Assembly (NCBI GenBank): GCA_012845835.1 | Contig: JABAKD010000027.1 | Span: forward strand, 15,224,073-15,288,072 | Reading direction: 5' to 3' | Length of the DNA: 64,000 bases | Source of the DNA: Undaria pinnatifida | Taxonomy: Eukaryota > Sar > Phaeophyceae > Laminariales > Alariaceae | Shown: one piece after another, positions 45,801 to 55,879 of the stretch | How the letters are laid out: each line of letters starts with the position of its first letter | How positions within the stretch are numbered: position 1 is the stretch's first letter | The notes under the pieces: model-generated | Seen by the model: the letters and a program-made list of their open reading frames with translations, nothing else | Told to the model about the DNA's origin: nothing | Databases searched by the model: none | Position numbers and translations under genes: made by a program

Positions 45801-48800
45801 ACCCTGACCCGCGAGATTTTTCTCCCGATCCACGGATAGCATCCGACCCACGTGCTGATTTCAAAATTTTATTCAAGCTGTGCTTTGGTGTCCCGAACTG
45901 ATACCCGGTATGTGATTTTGATGTAATGGGCGTAATCGGCATGGATAGATCTGGACATGAATATACACAATTAGGCGTACGATACGATCAAAAAGAGTAT
46001 CAGCACCACAGAGCCACAGAGGCCCTCGGAAATATACTGGAAACGGAAATATCCTGGAAATATTATTAACAGAAAAATTAAAACAGTAAGGATTGAATGC
46101 ATTGAATCCGCGGGTCAGATCTACCGGTCCTACACACGGGTCAAGATAAACAAACTCTCGGTCAAAGTGGTCCGACCCGTGACATGATCCGCATCTCGCG
46201 GGTTATCACCCCACCCGACCCACGAGTTTTCCAATCCTCTTGACCCGACCCGACCCGCGAGGAGATTAGAAAACCTGATGACGCGACCGGACCCGACCCG
46301 TGAGACTTCAAAACCTCTTGACCCGACCCGACCCGTCAGATTTCAGAAGCGCTTGACCCGGCCTGACCCGACCCGGGTGTCGGGTCATGACCCCATCAAA
46401 AGCCATGGTCTTAATGGTGTATGTGTGTGTGCTTGGTGACATCAGGAGATTGAACCACAACAGCAACATTTTCACGTCCAACGCAACAACCCCACACACA
46501 TCGTCGGACCTCATACCAAACGTAAACGGTGCATACAACAGCAGTAGCAGAAAAAGCAGTAGTTAATACGTAACAGGTGCAAATCATTGGAATGCCTGTG
46601 TTCCCCCTTTTCGACTTGCGACACCCCGAGGATATGAAGTACATCAAGTCAACCCCATCTCGAAGGGCAACCTTGTACTACTTCGATGGGCGATCCGAAT
46701 AAACCGTCAGTTGTTGGTTCACAATGAGTCGCCGGCTGATGCTATAGACTATATCTTCCCCTCATACGGTGACCATATGCATGTGCACCGCAACCAATCT
46801 AATAATTACCATCTTTACAAATAGGAGCTACGGCAGCACGAACAAGTAGTTCTGCTATTAATACCAGTTATTAGACTGTTGTGATATCAATATACGATAA
46901 CACAGCAAGGAGCAGAAGAAGCAACAGGCAGAAGCAGCCGCAGCAGCAGCAAAAGGCTTACCAGGTACAGTAGATGCCTCTGACGACGGCCTTCAATTCA
47001 AGCAACTGCCCAACACCAAATAATTAGTGTGTTCAGTCTAGACGGTCAGGCGGCAATGGCTACGGCCAGACGACAACAGACCGCATATACAAGGTACCAG
47101 GCATACATCAGCATTCTGTTTTACACCAGGTATTGGTACAAAGATAATTGGTACCTGGCACATAGGTACAGCAGCAATACCTGTACTACCTGGTATACCA
47201 GATCATCGTGGCCATTGTTGCAGGCATGCTATTGTTACAGGCAGGTATTGAGTCACCGTTGATTAGACTACCACCCACCCACCTTACAACCATTTGGCAC
47301 ATTTCATCCTCCGGCGCATGGGGAAAAATAAAGCTCAAGCTCGCCTACTCTTCCACGTATTTTTATGCACGTCGTGTGTTGATTTAACTCAATTGCACCC
47401 ATCAAGAGTTAGTCTGCTGACACCTGACATGAGACGACATCTTCTACAACACCATACGTACCGGCTTAGCCCGTATACGAGGAGACGTATCATACCGACC
47501 GGTAGCCGATATGGCGCAACCGGTATGATATGGTGTTGCTGCTGTACCTGGGGTACTGCTGTGTACGAGTACTTGTACCGGTATATTGATGTCAAGATAG
47601 TAAGTGTTTATTTATGGCGCATGAGAGGTGCATGGTTAATAAAACCAGCATATTTTTTTACGAGTAATTATTTTGCAAAAGACCACAACCTGCAACATCA
47701 CCCACAACCTCAGGACCCCCTCCCCCGAACTACCATCCCAAGCGGGAAACTCTCACGGACAGGCGGGGAAATAGCATCGTATCAGGGCCTCCGGAAGCTA
47801 GATCTGCGTCACGAGCCACGACTCATCTTCACTGCTGTTCAGTCTTCCTTAAATCCTAATTTTCTGTGAATAAGCTTTTACGAAAAATATGCCGAGACAG
47901 TTCAAACTCCTAATTTTTATACTTGTACCAGTACCAGCATACGTCGATAGGAAATTGCCCGCCCCCCTGTCCGAGGCCCTAGGTGGTCGGTGTGTCACCT
48001 AATAGTCTAAAGGGGGGAAATATATTCGTACATAAATATCCAATCCATTGACACACGCCAGCTCGCCAAGACAGCACTAGCACGAGCAGCGACAGCAGCC
48101 GCAGCAGGCAGCACAAACTGTGCCGACCTGTGCCGGACTCATGCGATTTGATGCTACTCTGTGCATACGTACGAGGGTCGGCAGGGGTGCTAATGATTTG
48201 CACCGAAAATAATCATGCACGAAGAAAAAAGGGGAAAAAGTGGCCGCGTGTGTTGTGTGTGCGGTGCCCAAAAAAAGCTCTGCAACACCAGCAAGCAATC
48301 AATCAAAAATGCTAAAAAAACACAACGATTTGATCTGATGATGGTTTGGAATGATATGTGATGCTGGTTTCGGGCTTTCTCCAAATTTCTCTAGACCCCA
48401 GGAAATCCAGCAGCTTTGTGATCTACGAGCTGGAGGCAGAGGGAACAGCCCGTTCCTCCGGGCAAAGCGGTGAGAGCGACAATGAAATACGCTATGACCA
48501 GCCCTCAGCCCTGGTGTGTGTTTGCGAGAGAGGTCTGACGTGTGTGGGGTGATGCAAACCAGATGGCCGGCGAACTCATAAAATCATTTGGCGAGTAGAC
48601 CCAAACTTTCCAACTTCGGCTTGTTGAAATTATACGCGTGATGAAACAACACCCAAAAGAGGCTTTAGTTGATAGAAAACGACGGCCCGTCTCGGTAGCA
48701 GCACATACCTTTGCAGGCCCGCTTCTCTTCTTCACGGAGCGGATGCATTGCTTGTTGCGCCTCTTGCATAGTTCGCAGGGGGTCCCTCCGTCACACCCTC

Positions 48801-49462
48801 TCTTCATGCGAACGCAGTAGTCACAGCTTTTCCGAAGCTGGGGCATGTCATCCCCGGCCTGATGGCATCACAGCGCAACGGCGATATTAGCAATCGAATT
48901 AAATAACGAAGACTCCAAAAAGCGAACATACGACGAAAAAATACGAAAATTAAATAGTTTTTGGAGTCTACACACGCACGGCAGTCGGTCAGCAAGTGCA
49001 AAAGATTGGTGCGTGCAGTCAATCGTCCTGTTGTACTGCTGTGATGATGTGCTGTGCACTGAATGAGATAAAAAGCAAAACCAAGCAGTGGTAGCTCCGG
49101 CGTTGCCCTCCCGACTACGCAGGCGGTCGGCGGTGGGGTCGATCCCAGGCATTCATGTACGGGGCGATACCTGATTTGCTTTTGCTATCTCTACACTTTG
49201 CTTGTGGTGGATGACGAATCAACGAATAGTGCCCTCTGTGATAAAAGTAAACGTCTCAATTTCGGTTTGCCGCCCCGAGTGCTACTACTACCCCACACCG
49301 ACCACGCGGCGAGGTCGCCGCACGTCAGATCGGCAGTCAAGCGTACTCGGGTACCTTCCTAGATGGAAGCGGGTCACACTAGGAGGGCGATGCTATACGC
49401 CTTGCACAAACCTGCTCCGTCTCGAGGCTGGGGTCGTACTTGTCCTCCTGCACCGATGCCAT
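41760..49462 (-). CDS. Zn2Cys6 binuclear-cluster transcription factor, four exons predicted
   Basis: This is a predicted DNA-binding regulator of the fungal-type zinc cluster class. Exons on the minus strand: 49462-49412 (17 aa, starts MASVQEDKYD), 48858-48709 (50 aa), 44828-44596 (77 aa plus 2 nt) and 42336-41760 (1 nt plus 192 aa). The phases agree, giving 337 aa. Exon 2 carries the full motif C-x2-C-x6-C-x5-C-x2-C-x6-C at residues 29, 32, 39, 45, 48 and 55, rich in Lys/Arg (CVRMKRGC, CKRRNKQC). Exon 3 is basic, then Ala-rich (low complexity). Exon 4 has Ala/Gly tracts and ends in a conserved-looking SRRSSLEEALYG...RPSFNSW segment just before a GTGAGT donor at 41759. If that donor is not used, a stop follows at 41703-41705 (355 aa). 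Further 3' exons could not be identified. Exon 2 is secure; the linkage of exons 1, 3 and 4 is inferred from phase and splice sites. Confidence 0.7.
42438..42787 (+). repeat. Direct repeat of about 220 bp in zinc-cluster intron 3
   Basis: AACGGTTGATAAGA...GATTGAAGATTGGT...AGCAAGTGGGCGAAAA...CCAATTTC occurs twice, from 42448 and from 42660. A third partial start (GCATGATGACCGCCA) follows the microsatellite at 42915. Confidence 0.7.
42788..42897. repeat. (AAT)n(AAC)n(AAT)n microsatellite
   Basis: A compound trinucleotide repeat of about 110 bp in intron 3 of the zinc-cluster gene, directly after a 220-bp direct repeat. Confidence 0.95.
43141..44545 (-). mobile_element. 5'-truncated non-LTR retrotransposon (LINE) in intron 3 of the zinc-cluster gene
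   Basis: The minus strand encodes the C-terminal end of a LINE reverse transcriptase: LYGCMTWSPNKP, HHSMLLRCLG, SKRRILFAGFVARMGEE, VMFGELVGG, GGQEKDWMAHLKEDMSVFG, NWHETERRKAA. A TAG stop after RCLG and a frameshift after HKAADG break it. Downstream are a long G-rich tract, a segment whose frame is shared with other copies (SLPSAIDDALDTL), a GAAAA-rich stretch, and a 3' end GTTAATGTGAGAACAACAAC at about 43143-43168. It lies in the sense orientation of the host gene. Confidence 0.8.
45671..46408. mobile_element. hAT-like non-autonomous element rich in GGGTC repeats, copy 1
   Basis: The ends are inverted: CCAGGGCTTTTCATGGATCA at the left and CATCAAAAGCCATGG at the right (reverse complement CCATGGCTTTTGATG). 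The interior is packed with GGGTC/GACCC units in opposite orientations near the two ends, leaving an AT-rich middle. CAGGG-type tips fit the hAT superfamily. No transposase frame is present. It lies in intron 2 of the zinc-cluster gene. Confidence 0.7.
47300..47400 (-). mobile_element. Reverse-oriented fragment of the hairpin repeat
   Basis: On the minus strand this reads GAGTTAAATCAACACACGAC...AAAATACGTGGAAG...TTTATTTTTCCCCATGCGCC GGAGGATGAAA, matching the last 100 bp of the unit at 12841-13246. The tail has no long A run. Confidence 0.6.
48709..48858 (-). CDS. Exon 2 of the zinc-cluster gene: Zn2Cys6 DNA-binding domain
   Basis: This exon alone is diagnostic. Six cysteines are spaced 2-6-5-2-6 in a Lys/Arg-rich context, which fits the Zn_clus family and binds two zinc ions. 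It is bounded by CAG at 48859-48861 (minus) and a GTATGT donor at 48708-48703, phase 0 at both ends. It is listed separately because the call does not depend on the rest of the gene model. Confidence 0.9.
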
Positions 49463-49945
49463 GTCACGCTCAGAGGGGATGAGGAAAGCCAGCAACGGCT
49501 CATGCAGAGAAGGTCAACGTTGAGCGCGATGATTGCTGCCTTCGCCCGTGAGCCACGTGCCTCGTCACACGGCCAGACGGTTGATGGGGCGCCTGAGGGG
49601 GTGGCTGCTGTGCCCGGGGACCTTGTGCAATTAGAGCTTATGTGAGTGGTGCGACGAACTGACTGACTACCAGAGCGTTCGATTCTCTAAAAACAGTTTT
49701 GAGAAAAGAAAGTGGTAATATTTCCCAGTTTCGCTCCAGTTCTGTTAATATTAATATTGGGCATTCTGCATTCTGAGTCTCTTTATATTCGGATTTTGCG
49801 GGTCTAATCACCTCTATTTATGCGAAAGTGCTCCCAAAAACAATTTCTGTGAGGCCATCCATGGCATATTTTGCGAATTATTTCTATTCTTGCTATCTGA
49901 TGCTGCTATATTATCATGACAACACGAATTACTGTAAAAGGTCCG

Positions 49946-49953
49946 CCGGAGGA

Positions 49954-49982
<29 letters not shown>
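49946..49982 (+). mobile_element. 3' stub of the hairpin/poly(A) repeat
   Basis: TCCGCCGGAGGATA followed by about 26 As, the same tip as at 13230-13260 and 13440-13481. AAAGG lies on both sides, a possible short target duplication. Confidence 0.55.
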
Positions 49983-49984
<2 letters not shown>

Positions 49985-50374
49985 TGCAGCCGTATTGTTT
50001 ATCGCAGGTAGCCATGCCGTCGTGCTCGCGCTGCGGCAAACAAGAGGAGACAAGAGGTCAAGATGTCGACTACCAGGTAGTCTCCACTCGTGATCCACGC
50101 AAGCTGGGCAGATATCACCACACGCAGAGCATTTCGAACCCTGATGGCTTGTACAACCAGAATGAATCTCACAACTACCTGGTAGAGATTTTTACTAGCA
50201 GACACAACAGAAAAAGGAATGTAAAGTTCGAGCCGGAATGTGAAATCTGGAGCTTCTGATCTAAATTTTAGTACTAAAAAGTTCATCATACGGTACAGAT
50301 TTCTTACGAGTATGAAAGCAAACGTGCACGTGCATTTCACATCACCATACACGCATACACTTCGATTTCCCCTT

Positions 50375-50480
50375 CATTTTGTTTGTTTCATTTTTTGTTT
50401 TATTTTTATCTTTGTTTTTATTTGTTTTCTTATTTTGTTTTTTGTTTTTTGTTTTTGTTTTTGTTTTTGTTTTTGTTTAT
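50375..50480. repeat. (TTTTG)n-type microsatellite
   Basis: TTTTTGTTTTTGTTTTT with interruptions, about 100 bp, between the zinc-cluster gene start and the LINE copy at 50825. Confidence 0.9.
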
Positions 50481-50824
50481 TTCGTATTTCTCTCTTCCAA
50501 TGTATTTCTGTTGCTGACGTATGTATGTTGTGCCTGTCGTACCCAGTACTAGGGCATGACATTGCGTTGTCGAATGCATTACGATGCATTATCTCTGTGT
50601 CGTGGCTTGTGACCACAGAGCTGATCTTTCTAGGGTGAAGAATCAGTACGGACACTGGGTGTGCTGGATGTCGACGAGTAGAAGAACGGTTTAATGTGAA
50701 GAACACACACACACACTTGTAATACGTGTGCCATACACGTGCGTCGTAGCGAAGGTTGAAAGAGTCCCCTGCTATGTGAGCTGGTACCCCAAGGGTACCA
50801 CCGTGGTATGATCGCCTGGGTGTG

Positions 50825-51754
50825 CGCTTACGGTTGAAGGCGTGGTTGCTGAAAGCTGAGGCGGTCGAGACACTTCTTTATGGTTGCATGGCGTGGAGCC
50901 CGAACAAGCCTGGTTGTGACGGGCAAAAGAAGGACTGGATGGCTCATCTGAAGGAGGATATGTCGGTCTTTGGAATGAAATTCGAAGGGTGGCGGAAGGC
51001 TGCTCAGAAGGCTGGCAGATGGTTTCGACGAGTAGAGGAGGGAGCCGAGTTGTTGATGCGGAATTGGCATGAAACGGAGAGACGCAAAGCTGCAGATCGA
51101 CGCGCAAAGGCTGCGGCAGCGCCATCCACCGTCGGCATCTATCTCTAAGCGGCCGGGGGGGGGGGGGAAGGGGGGGGGCGGGGTAGGGGGGGCGTCATGC
51201 CCAAGAGACTGAAATATGGGTTTGGCCATCATCGTCTTGAAATTTGTGGGCATTCCAATGGCCGTCACAAGATAGCGTAAGACCGCCCTGACTTCTTCGC
51301 CATGTTGCGTTCTCTCCCCAGTGCCATTGATGATGCACTTGACACCCTCTATGAGCCCAACGCCGTCTGTAGTCAGTTCCTGTTTTTTATAATAATAATA
51401 GGGTCTGCTGTATGACATTTTTTTTCTTTTCCTTTCCTTGCTTCCTCTTCTTGTCTTTTCTTTTCTTTCTTTTCTTGTCTATTATTTTCTTTCGTTTCCT
51501 TCATCTTATTTTCTTTTCTTTGTTTCTTTTTTCCAATTGACTTGCGTCTGTCGTGCGTATGCGTAGTGATAGGTACTACGTGTAGTATATACGTGGTAGT
51601 CTTTCTTGGGTGGCAAGCGGTATAGTCGGTTTTTCCAGGCGCGAGTAATGAGACGTATGCACCAGTGTAGTATGGACCTGGCACATCGTAGGCTGACTCC
51701 CGATTTCACTTTTATATGTTTCTGGTGGAGGCATGAATTGCGTCAGCTGTGATA
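50825..51754 (+). mobile_element. 5'- and 3'-truncated LINE copy
   Basis: Encodes LLYGCMAWSPNKP, then jumps by an internal deletion to GQKKDWMAHLKEDMSVFG, then RWFRRVEEGAELLMRNWHET and RRAKAAAAP. The same G tract, SLPSAIDDALDTL frame and TTTTC-rich stretch follow as in the copy at 43141-44545. Its 3' end breaks off at about 51754 before the (AAC) tail. Not functional. Confidence 0.8.
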
Positions 51755-51836
51755 TTTTGTAAAAATTCACAGCCGAAGTGTATTTGAATATTATTTGTGA
51801 CCTAAACCTCCTAAAAAATCTCCCCCCCCCCCCCCT

Positions 51837-53400
51837 CTTGCTCTCCCTTACTCAAACGCCCCACCAAATATCGAAATCCGCCACATTAATGAACACTTGA
51901 CACACAGGATATCACCTCATTATCTTTCGAGAGCCATCCATGCCGCTGTGTCCCCCCCCCCCCGCCTCGAACGCCCCCTTCTTCCCCATCACCCGCACCT
52001 TCGCCTAGACCTAGCACCACACGTATAACAAACCCCTCACCTAAAGCCCTCCCCCCCCCCCCCCCCCCCACCCTCACCCCCCAACCCATCCCAACCCCAC
52101 CCCCTCGAACACTCCACCCTCTCTTTACTCACTGATTGTACGACTTACCCCAGGATATACATGATAAACTGATGTATTATTTCCAAAAATGTCACATTTA
52201 TCCCCTCGAAATGATGTATAGTTTCCAGGCACATATTGAACTGCCCCGCCCCCCCCCCCCCCCCCCGCCCCCCCGCCCCAACCCCCCCCCCCCCCCCCCC
52301 CGCCCCCAATAATATACTGGTGCCAAAACCGTCAGATTTATCCCCTCGAAAGGATTTATAGCTTACATGCACAAATTGCCCCTCCCCCCCCCCCCCCCGC
52401 CCCCCCTCCAAACCCGCTCGCTTTTGATCAAAACCAGGCCCCCCTTTCCCTTCACAGCTGTCAGATTTTGTCCCCCTCAGAAACGGGTTTTATAGTTTCC
52501 GCGCACAGACTGACTAAAATCATCCTGTTGACCCTGATAGCTACACTGTAGTTGTAAGGGGAGTCGCCGACCTATATCCTTAATGAGGACACACAACTCG
52601 TAATGCGCGCGATCGGAGTATCACACACAGCTTGCAAAGATGAGTTTCGACGAAATCTTCGATCTCACAGCTGGAGTGTATTTTAATTTTTATAATATTG
52701 TAAAAATAAAAATACACTCCAGCTGTGAGATCGAATATTTTGTCGAAACTCATCTTTGAAAGCTGTGTGTGATGCTCCGATCGCGTGTATTACGGGTTGT
52801 GTGTCATCAAGGATATAGGTCGGCGACTCCCCTTGCAACTACAGTGTAGCTATCAGGGTCAACAAGGTGATGTTAGGCAGTCTGTGCGCGGAAACTATAA
52901 AACCCGTTTCTGAGGGGGACAAAATCTGACAGCTGTTGAAGGAAATGCATCAGTTTATCAAGTGAATACTGTAAGTCGAATAACCGGTGAGGGGAGGGCG
53001 GAGTTTTTAAGGACGTGGGGGCCTGATTTTGATCAAAAGGGGGGCGGGAGGGGGGGAGGGGGGGGAGGGGACGGGTGGAGCAGGTCAATTTGTGCGTGGA
53101 AACTATAAATCCTTCTTGTGGGGGAGGGGAGGAGAAATGTGCCGGGGGGGGGCGGGGGGCGGGGGGGGAGGGCTTTAGGTCGCATAGATGTAGGGGTTTG
53201 CTATACGCGTGGTGCTAGGTCTAGGCGATGGTGCGGGTGGTGGGGAAGGAGGGGGCGTTGGGGGCGGGGGTGGGTGGGAATTGCAGCAGCGGCATGGACG
53301 GCTCTAAAACGATAACGAGGCTATATCCAGGGCGTGGAAGTGTTTATTACTCTGACGGATTTCGATAATAGGTGGGGCGTTTGAGCAAGAGAAAGCGAGG
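51837..53400. repeat. Large imperfect inverted repeat with poly-C left arm and poly-G right arm
   Basis: The centre is an AT-rich loop at about 52690-52705. Near it both arms carry the same 250 bp (TACACTCCAGCTGTGAGATC..., GGATATAGGTCGGCGACTCC, AAACCCGTTTCTGAGGGGGA). Outwards come C or G runs with the mirror phrase ATAGTTTCC/GGAAACTAT. At the tips ACTCAAACGCCCCACC (left) mirrors GGTGGGGCGTTTGAG (right). The outer right unit recurs in direct orientation at about 53750 and 53905, and the inner arm recurs at 55190-55690. Confidence 0.75.
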
Positions 53401-54060
53401 AGAAAAGAAAATAAAAACAAGAAAAGGCGGGGGTGGGGGGGGGTGGGGGGGGGGGGGGGGGGGAGGGGGGGGAGGGTTTTCAAGAGGATTAGGTCACATA
53501 TAATATTAAAATACACTCCAGCTATGAGATCAAGGATTTGTTCGACACTGATCTTCGCAACATTTTGCGTGATCCTCCGATCGCGCGTATTAATCATATA
53601 TGTAAGGGCTTGCTATACGCGCGGTGCTGGGTCAACGCGATCGTGCGGGATGTGGGAAAGGAGGGGGCGTTGGAGGGGGGGAGGGGGGATGAATGAAAGC
53701 TACGTCATGGATGGCTAGAAAGATATTGACGTGATACCAATTGCTTAGAAGTGTTTATTACTCTGGCCGATTTCGATTGTTAGTGGGGCGTTTGAACGAA
53801 CTGGGCGGGAACAAAAGGGGGTGGGGGGGGCGGAGGGCGGAGATGAGTTGGAGCTACGGCATGGATGGCTAAATGGATATTGAGATGATATCAGCTGGCT
53901 GGTAGTGTTTATTCCTCTGGTAGATTTTGATTTCAGCTGGGGCGTTTGAACAACAGGGATTGGGGGGGGCGGGGGGGGGGGGCGAGCATTTCAATATGTG
54001 CGCGGAAACTATAAACCCTTAAAGGGGGCGAATGTGACGGTTGCAGCAAGAAGACACCCC
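53401..54060 (+). repeat. Direct repeats of the right-arm unit with long G runs
   Basis: The phrase GTGTTTATTACTCTG...GGGGCGTTTGA occurs at about 53337, 53750 and 53905, each followed by a G-rich run. A copy of the core GAGATC...GATCCTCCGATCGCGCG lies at 53510-53585. No gene is seen. Confidence 0.6.
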
Positions 54061-54401
54061 TTTTTATCACCCGCCTGGTAATGTTCATTTTTCTAGAAGG
54101 TTTGATGTTACATGTAGTATGCAACCCAGTTCTTAGGTGTAAAGTAGTAAACAACGTGTTAAAAGCTTCATAATTCGTTATTATTGTACATGGATCGAAA
54201 GATAGAATATTTCAATCGATAGGTACAATCATGTAGATACCATTATTTTGTGACATCGCTATTTATAAGAAAGAGATACATATTGCCAAATACAACAGGC
54301 GAGGTGATGTGGTCATCCGATGTCACCGCCATTGAGAACGAAAGGGAGAAATGTGAATCGTTATTGTTTTGAAAGGAACGCTTAGTGTACACGCGCTCAA
54401 T

Positions 54402-54533
54402 TATGCGTGTACCACCTTGGGTGGTTTGTATTTTTTCCGTGGGGTATTCCTCAGAGTGACTGGAGCCTGTCCTGTGACCACGGACTTGATTATGCGAGTT
54501 AATGTGAGAACAACAACAACAACAACAACAACA
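54402..54533 (+). mobile_element. LINE 3'-terminal fragment with intact (AAC)n tail
   Basis: A 130-bp fragment containing GGGGTATTCCTCAGAGTGAC, TGTGACCACGGACTTGATTA and GCGAGTTAATGTGAGAACAA, ending in about eight ACA units. It shows that this LINE family ends in a trinucleotide tail rather than poly(A). Confidence 0.8.
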
Positions 54534-54578
54534 TTTTATAAAAAAAATTGAAAAATATTATAGAGCGTTATTTTGGGC

Positions 54579-54790
54579 TTTTCATGGATCGGATCATTTC
54601 TCCCGCGGGTCGGATCGAGTCACGGTGACCCGGCCCGACGAGTCATACTTGAAAATCTCCCGACCCGACCCGACCCGACCCGTGACATTCGAATAACTCT
54701 TGATTGACCCGGCCCGACTAGATCTGCGGTATTTTTTAAAACCTCCTAGTCCGACCCGCGGGCCGGATCATGACCCGTGAAAAGCCCTGG
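54579..54790. mobile_element. hAT-like GGGTC-rich element, copy 2
   Basis: A short relative (about 215 bp) with ends GGGCTTTTCATGGATCGGAT and ATGACCCGTGAAAAGCCCTG. GTTATTTT lies directly outside both ends (upstream near 54567-54574, downstream from 54790), consistent with the 8-bp target duplication of hAT elements; exact boundaries are uncertain by a few bases. GACCC repeats fill the interior. Confidence 0.75.
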
Positions 54791-54850
54791 TTATTTTGTA
54801 CCTGGTACACAGTATGATTCCAGAGACGAATGCTGCTGTGTTGCAAAGCT

Positions 54851-55150
54851 GGTCGCCGCGGTGGCGTATCAGGTTATCCACGAGCCTGGTATAGGTCAGT
54901 TTCGTGAGTTCGAATCCCCCCAAGTGCATACTCGTATACATTCGTCGGGACTTTTCTTGTGCCCAAATTGGCTTGCGGAAAGCGCGAGGGCGTGAGTTAG
55001 CAAGAACACTCGATGAAAAATCGACGAGCATTGGGATTGCTGAACCCTATGCGCGATAAAAATTGAAGGCAAGAACCGGGCGGCAGAAGGGACGACATCT
55101 GTGACCACGGCTTGTCCAGAAGCTGGAAGGTACAAGTGTAAAATAAAAAA
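54851..55150 (+). mobile_element. tRNA-derived SINE, copy 2
   Basis: Same head (GGTCGCCGCGGTGGCGTATC), B box (GAGTTCGAATCCCC) and body as copy 1. The tail is short and degenerate (AAATAAAAAA), so this copy is older. It lies just downstream of the hAT-like element ending at about 54791. Confidence 0.85.
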
Positions 55151-55189
55151 TGATGATACTGGATTCTGTAGACTAAATATATTATAAAA

Positions 55190-55695
55190 ATAAAAATACA
55201 CTCCATACCAGCTGTGAGATCATGGATTTTGTCGAAACTCATCTTTGCAAGCTGTGTGTGATACTCCGATCGCGCGTATTACTGGGTGTGTGTCCTTATT
55301 AAGGATATAGGTCGGCGACTCCTCTTGGAACTGCAGTGTAGCTTGTACCAGGGTCAACAGGGTGATCTTAATCAGTCTGTGCGCGGAAACTATAAAACCC
55401 GTTTTCGAGGGGGACAAAATCTGAACTCTAGCTGTGGAAGGAAATTCATCATCAGTTTATCAAGTGTATCCTGTAAGTCGTAAATAATTGGTGAGGGAAG
55501 GGCGGAGTTTTTAGGGGCGTGGGGGCCTGGGGGGGGTGACGGGCGGGGCAGCTCAATCTGTGGGCGGAAACTATGAATAAATCCTGTAAAGGGACAAATC
55601 TGACGGTTGTGGAACGAATGCATCATCAGTTTATTATGTATATCCTGTCAGTCGTGCAACCAGTGAGGAGAGGGCGGAGTGTTCGAAGGGGTGCG
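55190..55695 (+). repeat. Second copy of the inverted-repeat arm
   Basis: Starts TATAAAAATAAAAATACACTCC and follows the same order as 52700-53050: TGTGAGATC core, GGATATAGGTCGGCGACTCC, GGAAACTATAAAACCCG, GAGGGGGACAAAATCTGA, then GGGCGGAGTTTTTA. It abuts the end of SINE copy 2. Confidence 0.65.
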
Positions 55696-55879
55696 GTATG
55701 TTGCACTCGCACGTCATAACAGTCCCCGAGGGGGACGCAGGGTTCCCTGTGTTGGGAAGCGCTCTACTTATGGTTCATGGTGTCTCATTTATCTCTCCTT
55801 TGTTTGGCTCGCTGCTTAGACATGAGAAGAAGGCTGACAACATTACCATATATATGTCGAAAAGTGAAAAACAGAGCGA

